Assembly: GCF_900112285.1 (NCBI RefSeq)
Contig: NZ_FOKZ01000017.1
Span: 36,069-100,068, forward strand
Length of the DNA stretch: 64,000 nucleotides
Origin: Polaromonas sp. OV174
GTDB lineage: Bacteria; Pseudomonadota; Gammaproteobacteria; Burkholderiales; Burkholderiaceae_C
Direction of reading: 5' to 3'
In this document: piece by piece, positions 37,332 through 44,479 of the stretch
Position numbering within the stretch: the stretch's first letter is position 1
Layout of the letters: each line of letters opens with the position of its first letter
The notes under the pieces: generated by a model
Told to the model about the DNA's origin: nothing
The model's database searches: none
The model's input: the letters and a program-made list of their open reading frames with translations, nothing else
Made by a program: the position numbers and the translations under genes

Positions 37332-38243
37332 CTACAGGTGAAAATCGCCCGCGGCTTCTGGCTGGTAAAGTACTTTCTCGATCCAAATACGGCGGGTCCG
37401 GTCCGAAATGCGCCAGTCGATGGCATCGCCCTCCTTGTAGCCCAGGATCGCCGTGCCGATGCCGGAGCAAACCGACAGCTTCCCGGCACTGTCGCCCGCG
37501 TCCTCGGGGTAGACCAAGGCCACTTCCACTTCTTCGTCGTCCAGCTGCAGCAAGGCCCTGGAGTTCATCGTGACAACATCCCGCGCCACTTGCCGCGGAT
37601 CGACGACGATGGCCCGCTCAACCTCGTGCTCCAACTCGACAACCGCTGGGCCTTGTTCGAGGGCGATCAGGTCCAGGAGCCGGGCCTTGTCGATTTCGGT
37701 GATGGTGATATGGGCGGGCTCACCCTCAGGGCTTTCACGCAAGAGCCAGCGATAGCGTGCCGAGGACAGGGCGAATGACGCCAGCGTAGGCGTTTCGCTT
37801 TCGAGCTGGAAGCCGCAGCGCACGAAGGCCTTCAGCGACCGCACGTTGTCTGGATGGATCTTGGCGATGAGCTTGTCGGCCCGCATGTCGAAGAAGGCGA
37901 GCTTCATGCCTTCACGGATGGCGCTGGCGCCGAGCTTACGGCCCCAGTTATCGCGGTCGCCGATGACCAAGACCATCTCGCAGTCAACGCCCGTCTTGAC
38001 GAGTCGAACGAAGCCCACAGGCACGTCATGGCGGTCGTAGGCCATGAAGAAGCGGCCGCCCTGGTTGAACAGATGGGTCAGGATCGGCATCTGGACCCGA
38101 TCGAGGACTTGCTCGATGAAGCGGGAAACGTGGCGCGAATCGCTCAGGTGGTGGGTGACACTCTCGTCTTCCAACCAGTTCATCAGCGTTAGTGCGTTGG
38201 ACCGAGTGATCTCTGGACACAGCGAAATAAAAGGCCTACTCAT
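37332..38243 (-). CDS. GNAT acetyltransferase fused to an Rnk/GreA-like C-terminal domain
   Basis: From the ATG at 38243 (AAGGGGGTGAAG box) the protein has 303 residues. Residues about 5-165 form a RimJ/RimL-like GNAT domain (FFMAYDRHDVPVGFVRLV, then GRKLGASAIREGMKLAF and KIHPDNVRSLKAFVRCGFQ). Residues about 172-300 match Rnk: ITITEIDKARLLDLI at its start and a GreA/GreB C-terminal-like fold with VTMNSRALLQL, ALVYPEDA, GTAILGYKEGDAIDW and VLYQPEAAG. Rnk binds RNA polymerase near the secondary channel. The fusion could bring acetyltransferase activity to RNA polymerase, an inference from architecture. I do not know this fusion from the literature. Confidence 0.85.
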   Translation of the reverse strand: MSRPFISLCPEITRSNALTLMNWLEDESVTHHLSDSRHVSRFIEQVLDRVQMPILTHLFNQGGRFFMAYDRHDVPVGFVRLVKTGVDCEMVLVIGDRDNWGRKLGASAIREGMKLAFFDMRADKLIAKIHPDNVRSLKAFVRCGFQLESETPTLASFALSSARYRWLLRESPEGEPAHITITEIDKARLLDLIALEQGPAVVELEHEVERAIVVDPRQVARDVVTMNSRALLQLDDEEVEVALVYPEDAGDSAGKLSVCSGIGTAILGYKEGDAIDWRISDRTRRIWIEKVLYQPEAAGDFHL

Positions 38244-38516
38244 CTTCACCCCCTTAGGTTGCAAGAATGAAAGCCTTTCACGAGCACGGACATGGCCGTG
38301 ACGGTTCTTTCGACAAAGCGCTCATTTTAATGCAACGCGCGAGCGGGCACCAATACATCTGCCCGGCATGAGCACGGGTCGGCAGTGAAATGCAAGCCGT
38401 GCATGAATGAAACGCTCCACGGCTGGATTGACAAAGCCCGTCATGCTAGTGAGCTTGCTATATCGCACGTCTTCAGTGCGGTACTTGGCCCAGCGCCAAG
38501 CCCTCAAACGACAGAC

Positions 38517-39605
38517 TCAAAAAAGCGTGCCCTGGCCACCCCGACCCGGCGCTCTGAAACGGCTCAAATCCAGCTCCGTGCGCTGGCGATTCAAGCCCAG
38601 CCGCAAGCAGGTTTTCTCAAAGCGCTGGCGGATCAGCTCGGCCCACAAACCATACCCCTTCATGCGGGTGGCAAAGTCAGCCTCGTAATCCTTGCCGCCA
38701 CGCATCTCCTGAATGCGCGCCATGATGCGGGCGGCACGTTGCGGGTAATGCAGCGCCAGCCATTCCTGAAAAATCGGCGCGACTTCCCAGGGCAAGCGGA
38801 TCACGGTGTAAAACGCCGTGCGCGCGCCCGCCTCCCAGGCCGCTTGCAGCACCTGCTCCATGTCCTCGTTGACGAACGGAATCTGCGGCGCCACGCTGAC
38901 GCCCACCGGAACGCCAGCGTCTGCCAGAGCCCGTATGGTGCGCAAGCGACGCTGCGGCGCCGCCGCGCGCGGCTCCAGCTTGCGCGCCAATTCGCCGTCC
39001 AGCGTGGTGATGGTGACGTACACCGCCGCCAAGCCGTCGGCCGCCATGGGCGCAATCAGGTCCAGGTCGCGCTCCACGCCGCTGGACTTGGTGACCAGCG
39101 AAAACGGATGCCGCGCCTGCTGCAAGACCTCGATCACGCCGCGTGTCAGGCGCAGCTCGCGCTCGACCGGCTGATAGCAGTCGGTGGCCGAGCCGATGTT
39201 GAGCAGCTTGGGCACATAACGCGGCTTGGCCAGATCGGCGCGCAGCACCTCGGCAATATTGCACTTGGCGATGATCTTGGTCTCGAAGTCCAGGCCGGGC
39301 GAGAGATTGAGGTAGCTGTGCGTGGGCCGGGCGTAGCAATATACGCAGCCGTGCTCGCAGCCCCGATAAGGGTTAAGGCCGTAGTCAAAAAAGATGTCGG
39401 GCGAGTCATTGCGGGTGATGGCGCTGCGCGCATCTTCAAACAACACCTCGGTTGGCAGGCGCGGCGGCTCGCCTGCCGCCGCCTCTTGCAGCGTGCCCCA
39501 GCCGTCGTCATAGGCCTGGCGGGCCTCTTTCTCGAAGCGGTGCGCCATGCGCGTGGCCGTGCCGCGGCCCTTGATGGCATGCAGGGGGATAAAAACCTCG
39601 GTCAT
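38517..39605 (-). CDS. Radical SAM protein, PA0069/SplB-like family
   Basis: The protein has 362 residues. The radical SAM cluster motif is C-x3-C-x2-C (CEHGCVYC, Cys83, Cys87, Cys90) in NPYRGCEHGCVYCYARPTHSYL. The family is related to spore photoproduct lyase and is widespread in non-spore-forming proteobacteria; its reaction is not established as far as I know. The C-terminal region ends with RFRAPGRGGQGTLF. A near-perfect LexA box lies 48 bases upstream of its ATG, which would place it under SOS control and supports a role in DNA repair. Its divergent neighbour is a DOPA-dioxygenase-like gene. Confidence 0.9.
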   Translation of the reverse strand: MTEVFIPLHAIKGRGTATRMAHRFEKEARQAYDDGWGTLQEAAAGEPPRLPTEVLFEDARSAITRNDSPDIFFDYGLNPYRGCEHGCVYCYARPTHSYLNLSPGLDFETKIIAKCNIAEVLRADLAKPRYVPKLLNIGSATDCYQPVERELRLTRGVIEVLQQARHPFSLVTKSSGVERDLDLIAPMAADGLAAVYVTITTLDGELARKLEPRAAAPQRRLRTIRALADAGVPVGVSVAPQIPFVNEDMEQVLQAAWEAGARTAFYTVIRLPWEVAPIFQEWLALHYPQRAARIMARIQEMRGGKDYEADFATRMKGYGLWAELIRQRFEKTCLRLGLNRQRTELDLSRFRAPGRGGQGTLF

Positions 39606-39653
39606 GACGCTCTCAGGCTCAGAAATGGTTGGCGCTTGGGCTACTCAAAATAA

Positions 39654-39669
39654 CTGTATAAATATACAG
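39654..39669. promoter_or_regulatory. LexA (SOS) box between the radical SAM and DOPA-dioxygenase-like genes
   Basis: CTGTATAAATATACAG matches the CTGT-(AT)4-ACAG consensus at every required position. The palindrome extends to AACTG...CAGTT with mismatches only at the centre. It lies 48 bases from the radical SAM start and 64 from the divergent gene's start. Binding by LexA would repress one or both genes until DNA damage. Confidence 0.85.
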
Positions 39670-39733
39670 TTTATCAAAATACGCCACCTTCACAAGCCTA
39701 CACTTGAGACTTACGAATTCAGCTGGAATTGTC

Positions 39734-40081
39734 ATGACCCCGCGCCCCGAAAACCTTTACGCCCACTACCACGCCCATCTCTATTTCGGGCCGCAAACCC
39801 TGGAGCAAGCCCGCGCGCTGAGCCAGCAGGCGGGCGCCTTGTTCAAGGTGGCGGTGGGACGGGTGCATGAGCGCGAGGTCGGGCCACATCCGCACTGGAG
39901 TTGCCAGCTGAGCTTTGACAGCGCGGAGTTTGAGCGCCTGATTCCCTGGCTGGAGCAGCATCGCGGCGGCCTTGACATCCTGGTTCACGGCGTCACGGGC
40001 GATGACCTGGCCGATCACACCCGCCATGCCTCCTGGCTGGGTCAGGCCTCGGCCCTGAAGCTGGACATGTTCAGGCCTTAA
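39734..40081 (+). CDS. DOPA 4,5-dioxygenase family protein
   Basis: The protein has 115 residues from the ATG at 39734. Family signatures are clear: YAHYHAHLYFG at the N-terminus, VGPHPHWSCQLSF mid-chain and LVHGVTGDDLADHTRHASWLG near the C-terminus, with the histidines that bind iron. Fungal and cyanobacterial members cleave the catechol ring of DOPA extradiolically; many bacterial members are uncharacterised and the substrate here is unknown. It shares the intergenic region, and so the LexA box, with the radical SAM gene. Confidence 0.88.
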   Translation: MTPRPENLYAHYHAHLYFGPQTLEQARALSQQAGALFKVAVGRVHEREVGPHPHWSCQLSFDSAEFERLIPWLEQHRGGLDILVHGVTGDDLADHTRHASWLGQASALKLDMFRP

Positions 40082-40083
40082 TC

Positions 40084-40115
40084 ACTATCGATTCGATAGC
40101 TGCTTGCGCCCGCCC
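40084..40115. repeat. Dispersed repeat 2 after the DOPA-dioxygenase-like gene
   Basis: CTATCGATTCGATAG is an inverted repeat followed by CTGCTTGCGCCCGCC. It matches the copy at 8019 and, reversed, the copy at 44398. It lies three bases after the stop codon, in the gap between two convergent genes. Confidence 0.75.
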
Positions 40116-40164
40116 CACCTGCCCAAGAGCCACTTTTTCCTTAAATTCACCGCTCATGGCCGCC

Positions 40165-40830
40165 TCAGGCCTGGCGCCGGCTGATGCGGTAAACGCAGCG
40201 CCGCGCCCCGGCCAATAAATGCTCTTCACGCCTGACCACCGCCTCCTGGCCCATCACCTCCTGAAACAGCTGCAACTCGGAGCGGCAAAAACCCTGACAG
40301 CTTTGCGCCGCCGCGCAGATCGGGCAATGGTCTTCGATCAGCAGCCAGTCCTGGCCGTCCTCTTCCACGCGCGCCATATAGCCTTCGGCGGCGCGCAGCT
40401 GCGCCAGTTGCTCGAGTTTTTGCGGCAGGCTATTCAAGCCTTGCAGGGCTTTCAGGTAGTCGGCGCGCATGTCGTTCTCGCGCTGCGCAATCAGCCGCTC
40501 CAGCCCCTGTTCGCCAAACAGCTGCTTGATCGAGCCTATGAGCTGAATACTCAGTTGCGCGTGCGCGTCGGGAAAGCGGGCGTTGCCGGCCGCCGTCAGC
40601 ACCCAGTTCTGCTTGGGCCGGCCGGCGCTGGCCTGGGCCTCTTGCTGGCCGGTGATCAGTCCTTCGGCCAGCAGTTTTTGCACCTGCAGGCGCACGGCTT
40701 CGGCGCTCAGCTGCAGCTCCTGCGCCAGCGCTGCGGTTGAAGCCGGGCCTCGGGTCTTCAGGCGAAACAGCAGGCGTTCGCTGCTGGAATGCAGATTTTT
40801 ATTATCCAAGTTATTACTTGCATATTCCAT
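40165..40830 (-). CDS. SufR-like winged-helix regulator with a C-terminal cysteine cluster
   Basis: From the ATG at 40830 (AAGGG box) the protein has 221 residues. The N-terminal winged helix reads RLKTRGPASTAALAQELQLSAEAVRLQVQKLLAEGLI with a following AGRPK loop, as in SufR and related regulators. The C-terminal domain has cysteines at about 169, 172, 178 and 182 (CPICAAAQSCQGFC), a candidate iron-sulfur ligand set. SufR-type proteins use such a cluster to sense iron or redox state. It is divergent from an MFS exporter gene, and twin direct repeats lie between them, so it probably controls that gene and itself. No suf genes are in the window. Confidence 0.86.
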   Translation of the reverse strand: MEYASNNLDNKNLHSSSERLLFRLKTRGPASTAALAQELQLSAEAVRLQVQKLLAEGLITGQQEAQASAGRPKQNWVLTAAGNARFPDAHAQLSIQLIGSIKQLFGEQGLERLIAQRENDMRADYLKALQGLNSLPQKLEQLAQLRAAEGYMARVEEDGQDWLLIEDHCPICAAAQSCQGFCRSELQLFQEVMGQEAVVRREEHLLAGARRCVYRISRRQA

Positions 40831-40867
40831 GAGCAACCCTTAATATCCAAACAACTACTTGCATAAT
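40806..40867. promoter_or_regulatory. Twin direct repeats in the SufR-like/MFS divergent region
   Basis: Two sites share CCAA, variable bases, then TACTTGCATA: 40806-40826 and 40847-40867. Their spacing is 41 bases, about four helical turns, so they would face the same side of DNA. The first overlaps the start of the regulator coding region, which fits autorepression. Confidence 0.65.
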
Positions 40868-40899
40868 AAAAGCGATAGCTTAGAAAGTCGAGATTTCAC

Positions 40900-42309
40900 T
40901 TGAACACCACCAGCCCTTCGCCGCCCTCCTGGGCCGACCTGTTGTCGGGCTGCAATATGCTGCGCTCCGTGGCCCTGACCGGCGGCGTCGCGCTGCACGC
41001 CATCAATGTGCACATCGTCACCACCATATTGCCCTCGGTCGTCAACGACATAGGCGGGTTGGAGTACTACGCCTGGAACATCACGCTGTTCGTGGTCGCC
41101 TCCATACTCGGCTCCACGCTGACGGCCAAGCTGCTGGACCGGCTCAGCCCGCGCCTGGCCTATCTGCTGGCCCTGTCCGTCTTCACGCTGGGCGCCGTGG
41201 CCTGCGCCAGCGCGCCCAGCATGGGCTGGATGCTGGCCGGCCGCAGCGTGCAGGGCCTGGGCGGCGGCCTGCTGGCGGCGCTCAGCTATGCGCTGATCCG
41301 CGTCGTGTTCGCGCCGCCGCTGTGGCCGCGCGCCGTGGCGCTGGTCTCCGGCATGTGGGGTGTGGCCACCTTGTTCGGCCCCGCCGTCGGTGGCCTGTTT
41401 GCGCAAAGCGGTCACTGGCGGCTGGCTTTCTGGGTGCTGCTGCCTATCTCCCTGCTGCAGGCCCTGGTGGTGATGTCGCAACTGCCGCAACAGAAAAAAA
41501 CCGGCCCGGCCACGGTGCGCGTGCCGGCGCTCAAAATCACGCTGCTGGCCAGCTCGGTGCTGGTGATTGCGCTGGCCGGCCTGTGGCCGTCCACTGCCTG
41601 GAAGCTTGGCGGCGTGGCCTTTGGCTTGGCCCTGGGCCTGCTGATGGCCAGGCTGGACCAGCGCGCCGGCGTGCCGCTGCTGCCCACCGGCGCCTACTCG
41701 CTGCACAGCCCCATGGGCAAGGTTTTCGCCTGCATCTGCCTGCTCATGATAGGCACGACCACGGAGATTTATGTGCCCTACTTCCTGCAGACCCTGCACG
41801 GCTACACGCCCTTGATGGCCGGCTACGCCACGGCCGCGATGGCCGGTGGCTGGAGCCTGGCTTCGCTGCTGACCTCAAGCCACAGCGGCGCGGCGGCCAA
41901 GCGCATGGTGAGCACCGGCCCGCTGGTGATGACGCTCTCGCTGACCACGCTGGCCGTGGTGCTGCCGGGCGCCACCGGCCTGCCCGGGCCGGCGCAAGAT
42001 CTGCTCATGATTCTGGCCCTGGCCGGTGCCGGCTTCGGCGTGGGCCAGGGCTGGCCGCACCTGGTGACGCGGGTGCTGAAATCGGCCGCCCCGGGTGAAG
42101 AAAACCTGGCCTCCTCGTCCATCACCACGGTGCAGCTCTATGCCATGGCCATAGGCGCGGCACTGGCCGGCCTGACCGCCAACGCGGCCGGCCTGTCAGA
42201 GCCGGGCGGCGTGGCCGGCGCGCAGCGCGCGGCCTACTGGCTGCTAGGCGCTTTTGCCCTGGCTCCGACCCTGGCCATGCTGCTGACCCGAAAAATCGTG
42301 CGCAGCTGA
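40900..42309 (+). CDS. MFS multidrug/metabolite exporter (14-helix type)
   Basis: The protein has 469 residues from a TTG start at 40900; an internal ATG at 40957 is an alternative. There are about 13-14 hydrophobic segments. The motif A equivalent between helices 2 and 3 reads LTAKLLDRLSPRLAY, and motif C is in the LFGPAVGGLFA segment, typical of drug/H+ antiporters of the DHA2/EmrB class. It would export a toxic compound or metabolite across the inner membrane. The divergent SufR-like regulator is its probable controller. Its last 66 bases overlap the 3' end of a convergent acyltransferase gene. Confidence 0.9.
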   Translation: MNTTSPSPPSWADLLSGCNMLRSVALTGGVALHAINVHIVTTILPSVVNDIGGLEYYAWNITLFVVASILGSTLTAKLLDRLSPRLAYLLALSVFTLGAVACASAPSMGWMLAGRSVQGLGGGLLAALSYALIRVVFAPPLWPRAVALVSGMWGVATLFGPAVGGLFAQSGHWRLAFWVLLPISLLQALVVMSQLPQQKKTGPATVRVPALKITLLASSVLVIALAGLWPSTAWKLGGVAFGLALGLLMARLDQRAGVPLLPTGAYSLHSPMGKVFACICLLMIGTTTEIYVPYFLQTLHGYTPLMAGYATAAMAGGWSLASLLTSSHSGAAAKRMVSTGPLVMTLSLTTLAVVLPGATGLPGPAQDLLMILALAGAGFGVGQGWPHLVTRVLKSAAPGEENLASSSITTVQLYAMAIGAALAGLTANAAGLSEPGGVAGAQRAAYWLLGAFALAPTLAMLLTRKIVRS

Positions 42310-43362
42310 AGCGCGAAGCTGGCGTGCCGGCGGGCGCAACTCAACCCACAGGTACAGCATGCGGCCCGCCAGCAAGGACAGGAAAAAAGCCGCGAACAAA
42401 CCCAGGGTGTTGGCCAGCAGCTGGGTCGGCCAGAAATAGCTGACCACGGCATTGACCAGCAGGCAGACCGGGAAGTGAATCAAAAAGACCGAGTAAGACA
42501 TCTGGCCCAGCTGTGTCAGCCAGCGCAGCCGCAGGCCCTGGCGCGCCCCGGCGCTCTGACGCAGCCAGACCAGGCCGAACGCCACCAGCAGCGCCAGCAG
42601 CAGGCGCTCCCTGAAATCGAGCAGCAGCGCCGCGCTGCCCAGCAAGGCCATGCCGCCCCACCAAAGCCACTGCCTCGGCATGCTGCCTGACCAAAAAGCC
42701 AGCATGCCCAGGGCATAAGCCCCAAAAAAGTACAGCCCCGTCATGTCCAGGCCTTCCTGGAGGTTGAACACCAGCAGTGACAGCGCGGCAAGCACGCCGA
42801 CCAGCCAGACCCCAAGCTGAGCCGGCATGCCGCGCCAGCGCCGCCCCAGCCAGCCGGCCAGGCTGAAAATCAGCACGCTCAGGGCAAACAGCTGCAGGTC
42901 AATCGCCACATACCAGACGCCGGCAGACAGCGCTTCCAGATCAAACACGTCCTGCAACATCAGCACATGGGCCAGCACTTGCCAAAGCCCGGGCGCTGCC
43001 GACAGCGAGTCATCGTGAAACCAGGGCCGCACCAGCGCCGTGACCAGCACACTGGCCAGCAGCGCCACCAGATAGGGACGTACCAGCCGGCGATAACGGC
43101 GAAAAATCAGGCCACCGGCCCGCCCGAAACTGGCCACGCCGCGCGGCGCCAGCGAGCTGGCCGCCAGAAAGCCGCCCACCACCAGAAACACCTGCACCGC
43201 CATGCGGCCATACTCATACAGCCAGTCGGTCAGCTCAGGCACAAAGGGATAAAGCACATCCGACATCGGGCCATAAAAAGCCAGGTGGTGCCAGATGATC
43301 AGCGCGCAGGCCAGGCCCTTGAGCGCGTCCAGGCCGGGCAGACGCTGATCAGGCGAACGCAT
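42244..43362 (-). CDS. Acyltransferase 3 family membrane protein (O-acetyltransferase type)
   Basis: From the ATG at 43362 the protein has 372 residues; a TTG at 43395 that overlaps the nitronate monooxygenase stop (TTGA) is an alternative. It has about ten membrane helices and the family signature RLPGLDALKGLACALIIWHHL at the start, with the catalytic histidine in WHH. Such proteins acetylate sugars of surface polysaccharides or lipids. The tail (ASAAHDFSGQQHGQGRSQGKSA) is encoded on DNA that also codes for the end of the convergent MFS gene, so it may be a random extension. The substrate is unknown. Confidence 0.86.
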   Translation of the reverse strand: MRSPDQRLPGLDALKGLACALIIWHHLAFYGPMSDVLYPFVPELTDWLYEYGRMAVQVFLVVGGFLAASSLAPRGVASFGRAGGLIFRRYRRLVRPYLVALLASVLVTALVRPWFHDDSLSAAPGLWQVLAHVLMLQDVFDLEALSAGVWYVAIDLQLFALSVLIFSLAGWLGRRWRGMPAQLGVWLVGVLAALSLLVFNLQEGLDMTGLYFFGAYALGMLAFWSGSMPRQWLWWGGMALLGSAALLLDFRERLLLALLVAFGLVWLRQSAGARQGLRLRWLTQLGQMSYSVFLIHFPVCLLVNAVVSYFWPTQLLANTLGLFAAFFLSLLAGRMLYLWVELRPPARQLRASAAHDFSGQQHGQGRSQGKSA

Positions 43363-43391
43363 CAAGTTGGCAGATGAAGGAGATGAGGGAC

Positions 43392-44357
43392 TCAAAGCGC
43401 CAACTGAAGACGCGCATCTTCATACTCACGCTTGAGCTGGGCCACAAAAGCGGCGGCGCTCTGCACCTTGCTGACGGCGCCAATGCCCTGGCCGCTACCC
43501 CAGATATCTTTCCAGGCCTTGGACTTGTCACCGCCAAAATTCATCTTGCTCGGATCGCTCTCGGGCAGGTTGTCCGGGTCCATGCCGGCGGCGCGTATCG
43601 ATGGCGCCAGGTAGTTGCCGTGCACACCGGTAAACAGATTGCTGTAGACCACGTCATCGGAACTGCCATCGACGATGGCCTGCTTGTAGGCCTGGGCGGC
43701 GCGCGCTTCCTCGGTGGCGATGAAGGCCGAGCCGATGTAGGCGAAGTCGGCCCCCATGGCACGGGCGGCCAGCACCGCACCACCGGTGGCAATCGCGCCC
43801 GACAGCGCCAGCGGGCCATCAAACCACTGGCGGATTTCTTGAATCAGCGCAAACGGGCTTTTGATGCCGGCATGGCCACCGGCACCGGCGGCCACGGCGA
43901 TCAGGCCGTCGGCGCCCTTTTCAATCGCCTTGCGGGCAAACTTGTTGTTGATGATGTCGTGCAACACCACGCCGCCCCAGGCGTGTACGGCCTGGTTGAC
44001 GTCTTCGCGCGCGCCCAGCGAGGTGATGATGATGGGCACCTTGTACTTGGCGCAGACCTGCAGGTCGTGCTCCAGCCTGTCGTTGCTCTTGTGCACGATC
44101 TGGTTGATGGCAAAGGGTGCGGCGGGCGCGTCCGGATTCGCCTGGTTATAGGCGGCCAGGGTTTCGGTGATCTCGGCCAGCCAGTCGTCCAGCTGCGCGG
44201 CCGGCCTGGCATTGAGCGCCGGCATGGCGCCGACAACGCCGGCCTTGCACTGGGCGATCACCAACTGGGGATTGCTGATGATGAACAGCGGCGAGCCGAT
44301 GATGGGCAGCGGCAAATTATTCAGGGGCGCGGGAAGTCTGGACATGGCTTCTTTCAT
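43392..44357 (-). CDS. Nitronate monooxygenase / 2-nitropropane dioxygenase family flavoprotein
   Basis: From the ATG at 44357 the protein has 321 residues (44345 is an alternative start). The N-terminus PLPIIGSPLFIISNPQLVIAQCKAGVVGAMP is a TIM-barrel signature of this FMN family. Glycine-rich flavin-phosphate loops are seen in VAAGAGGHAG and LSGAIATGGAVLAARAMGADFAYIGSAFIATEEA. The family oxidises nitronates; related members act as enoyl reductases. It follows an acyl-CoA dehydrogenase on the same strand, so a role in acyl metabolism is possible. The upstream gap contains a dispersed repeat. Confidence 0.9.
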   Translation of the reverse strand: MKEAMSRLPAPLNNLPLPIIGSPLFIISNPQLVIAQCKAGVVGAMPALNARPAAQLDDWLAEITETLAAYNQANPDAPAAPFAINQIVHKSNDRLEHDLQVCAKYKVPIIITSLGAREDVNQAVHAWGGVVLHDIINNKFARKAIEKGADGLIAVAAGAGGHAGIKSPFALIQEIRQWFDGPLALSGAIATGGAVLAARAMGADFAYIGSAFIATEEARAAQAYKQAIVDGSSDDVVYSNLFTGVHGNYLAPSIRAAGMDPDNLPESDPSKMNFGGDKSKAWKDIWGSGQGIGAVSKVQSAAAFVAQLKREYEDARLQLAL

Positions 44358-44397
44358 CAAAGTCTTGCGAAATTTAAGCAAAAACGAGCTGCAGCCC

Positions 44398-44440
44398 TTA
44401 ATAGACGGGCGCAAGCAGCTATCAAAATAGCAGCAAAGCA
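44398..44440. repeat. Dispersed repeat 2, reverse orientation, before the nitronate monooxygenase gene
   Basis: Read on the minus strand this is GCTATTTTGATAGCTGCTTGCGCCCGTC, the same layout as the copies at 8019 and 40084. It sits between the acyl-CoA dehydrogenase stop and the monooxygenase start. Confidence 0.75.
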
Positions 44441-44479
44441 ATTAAGGCAAGAGGGCTGGCCTCTTGCGCCCGGCCACTG

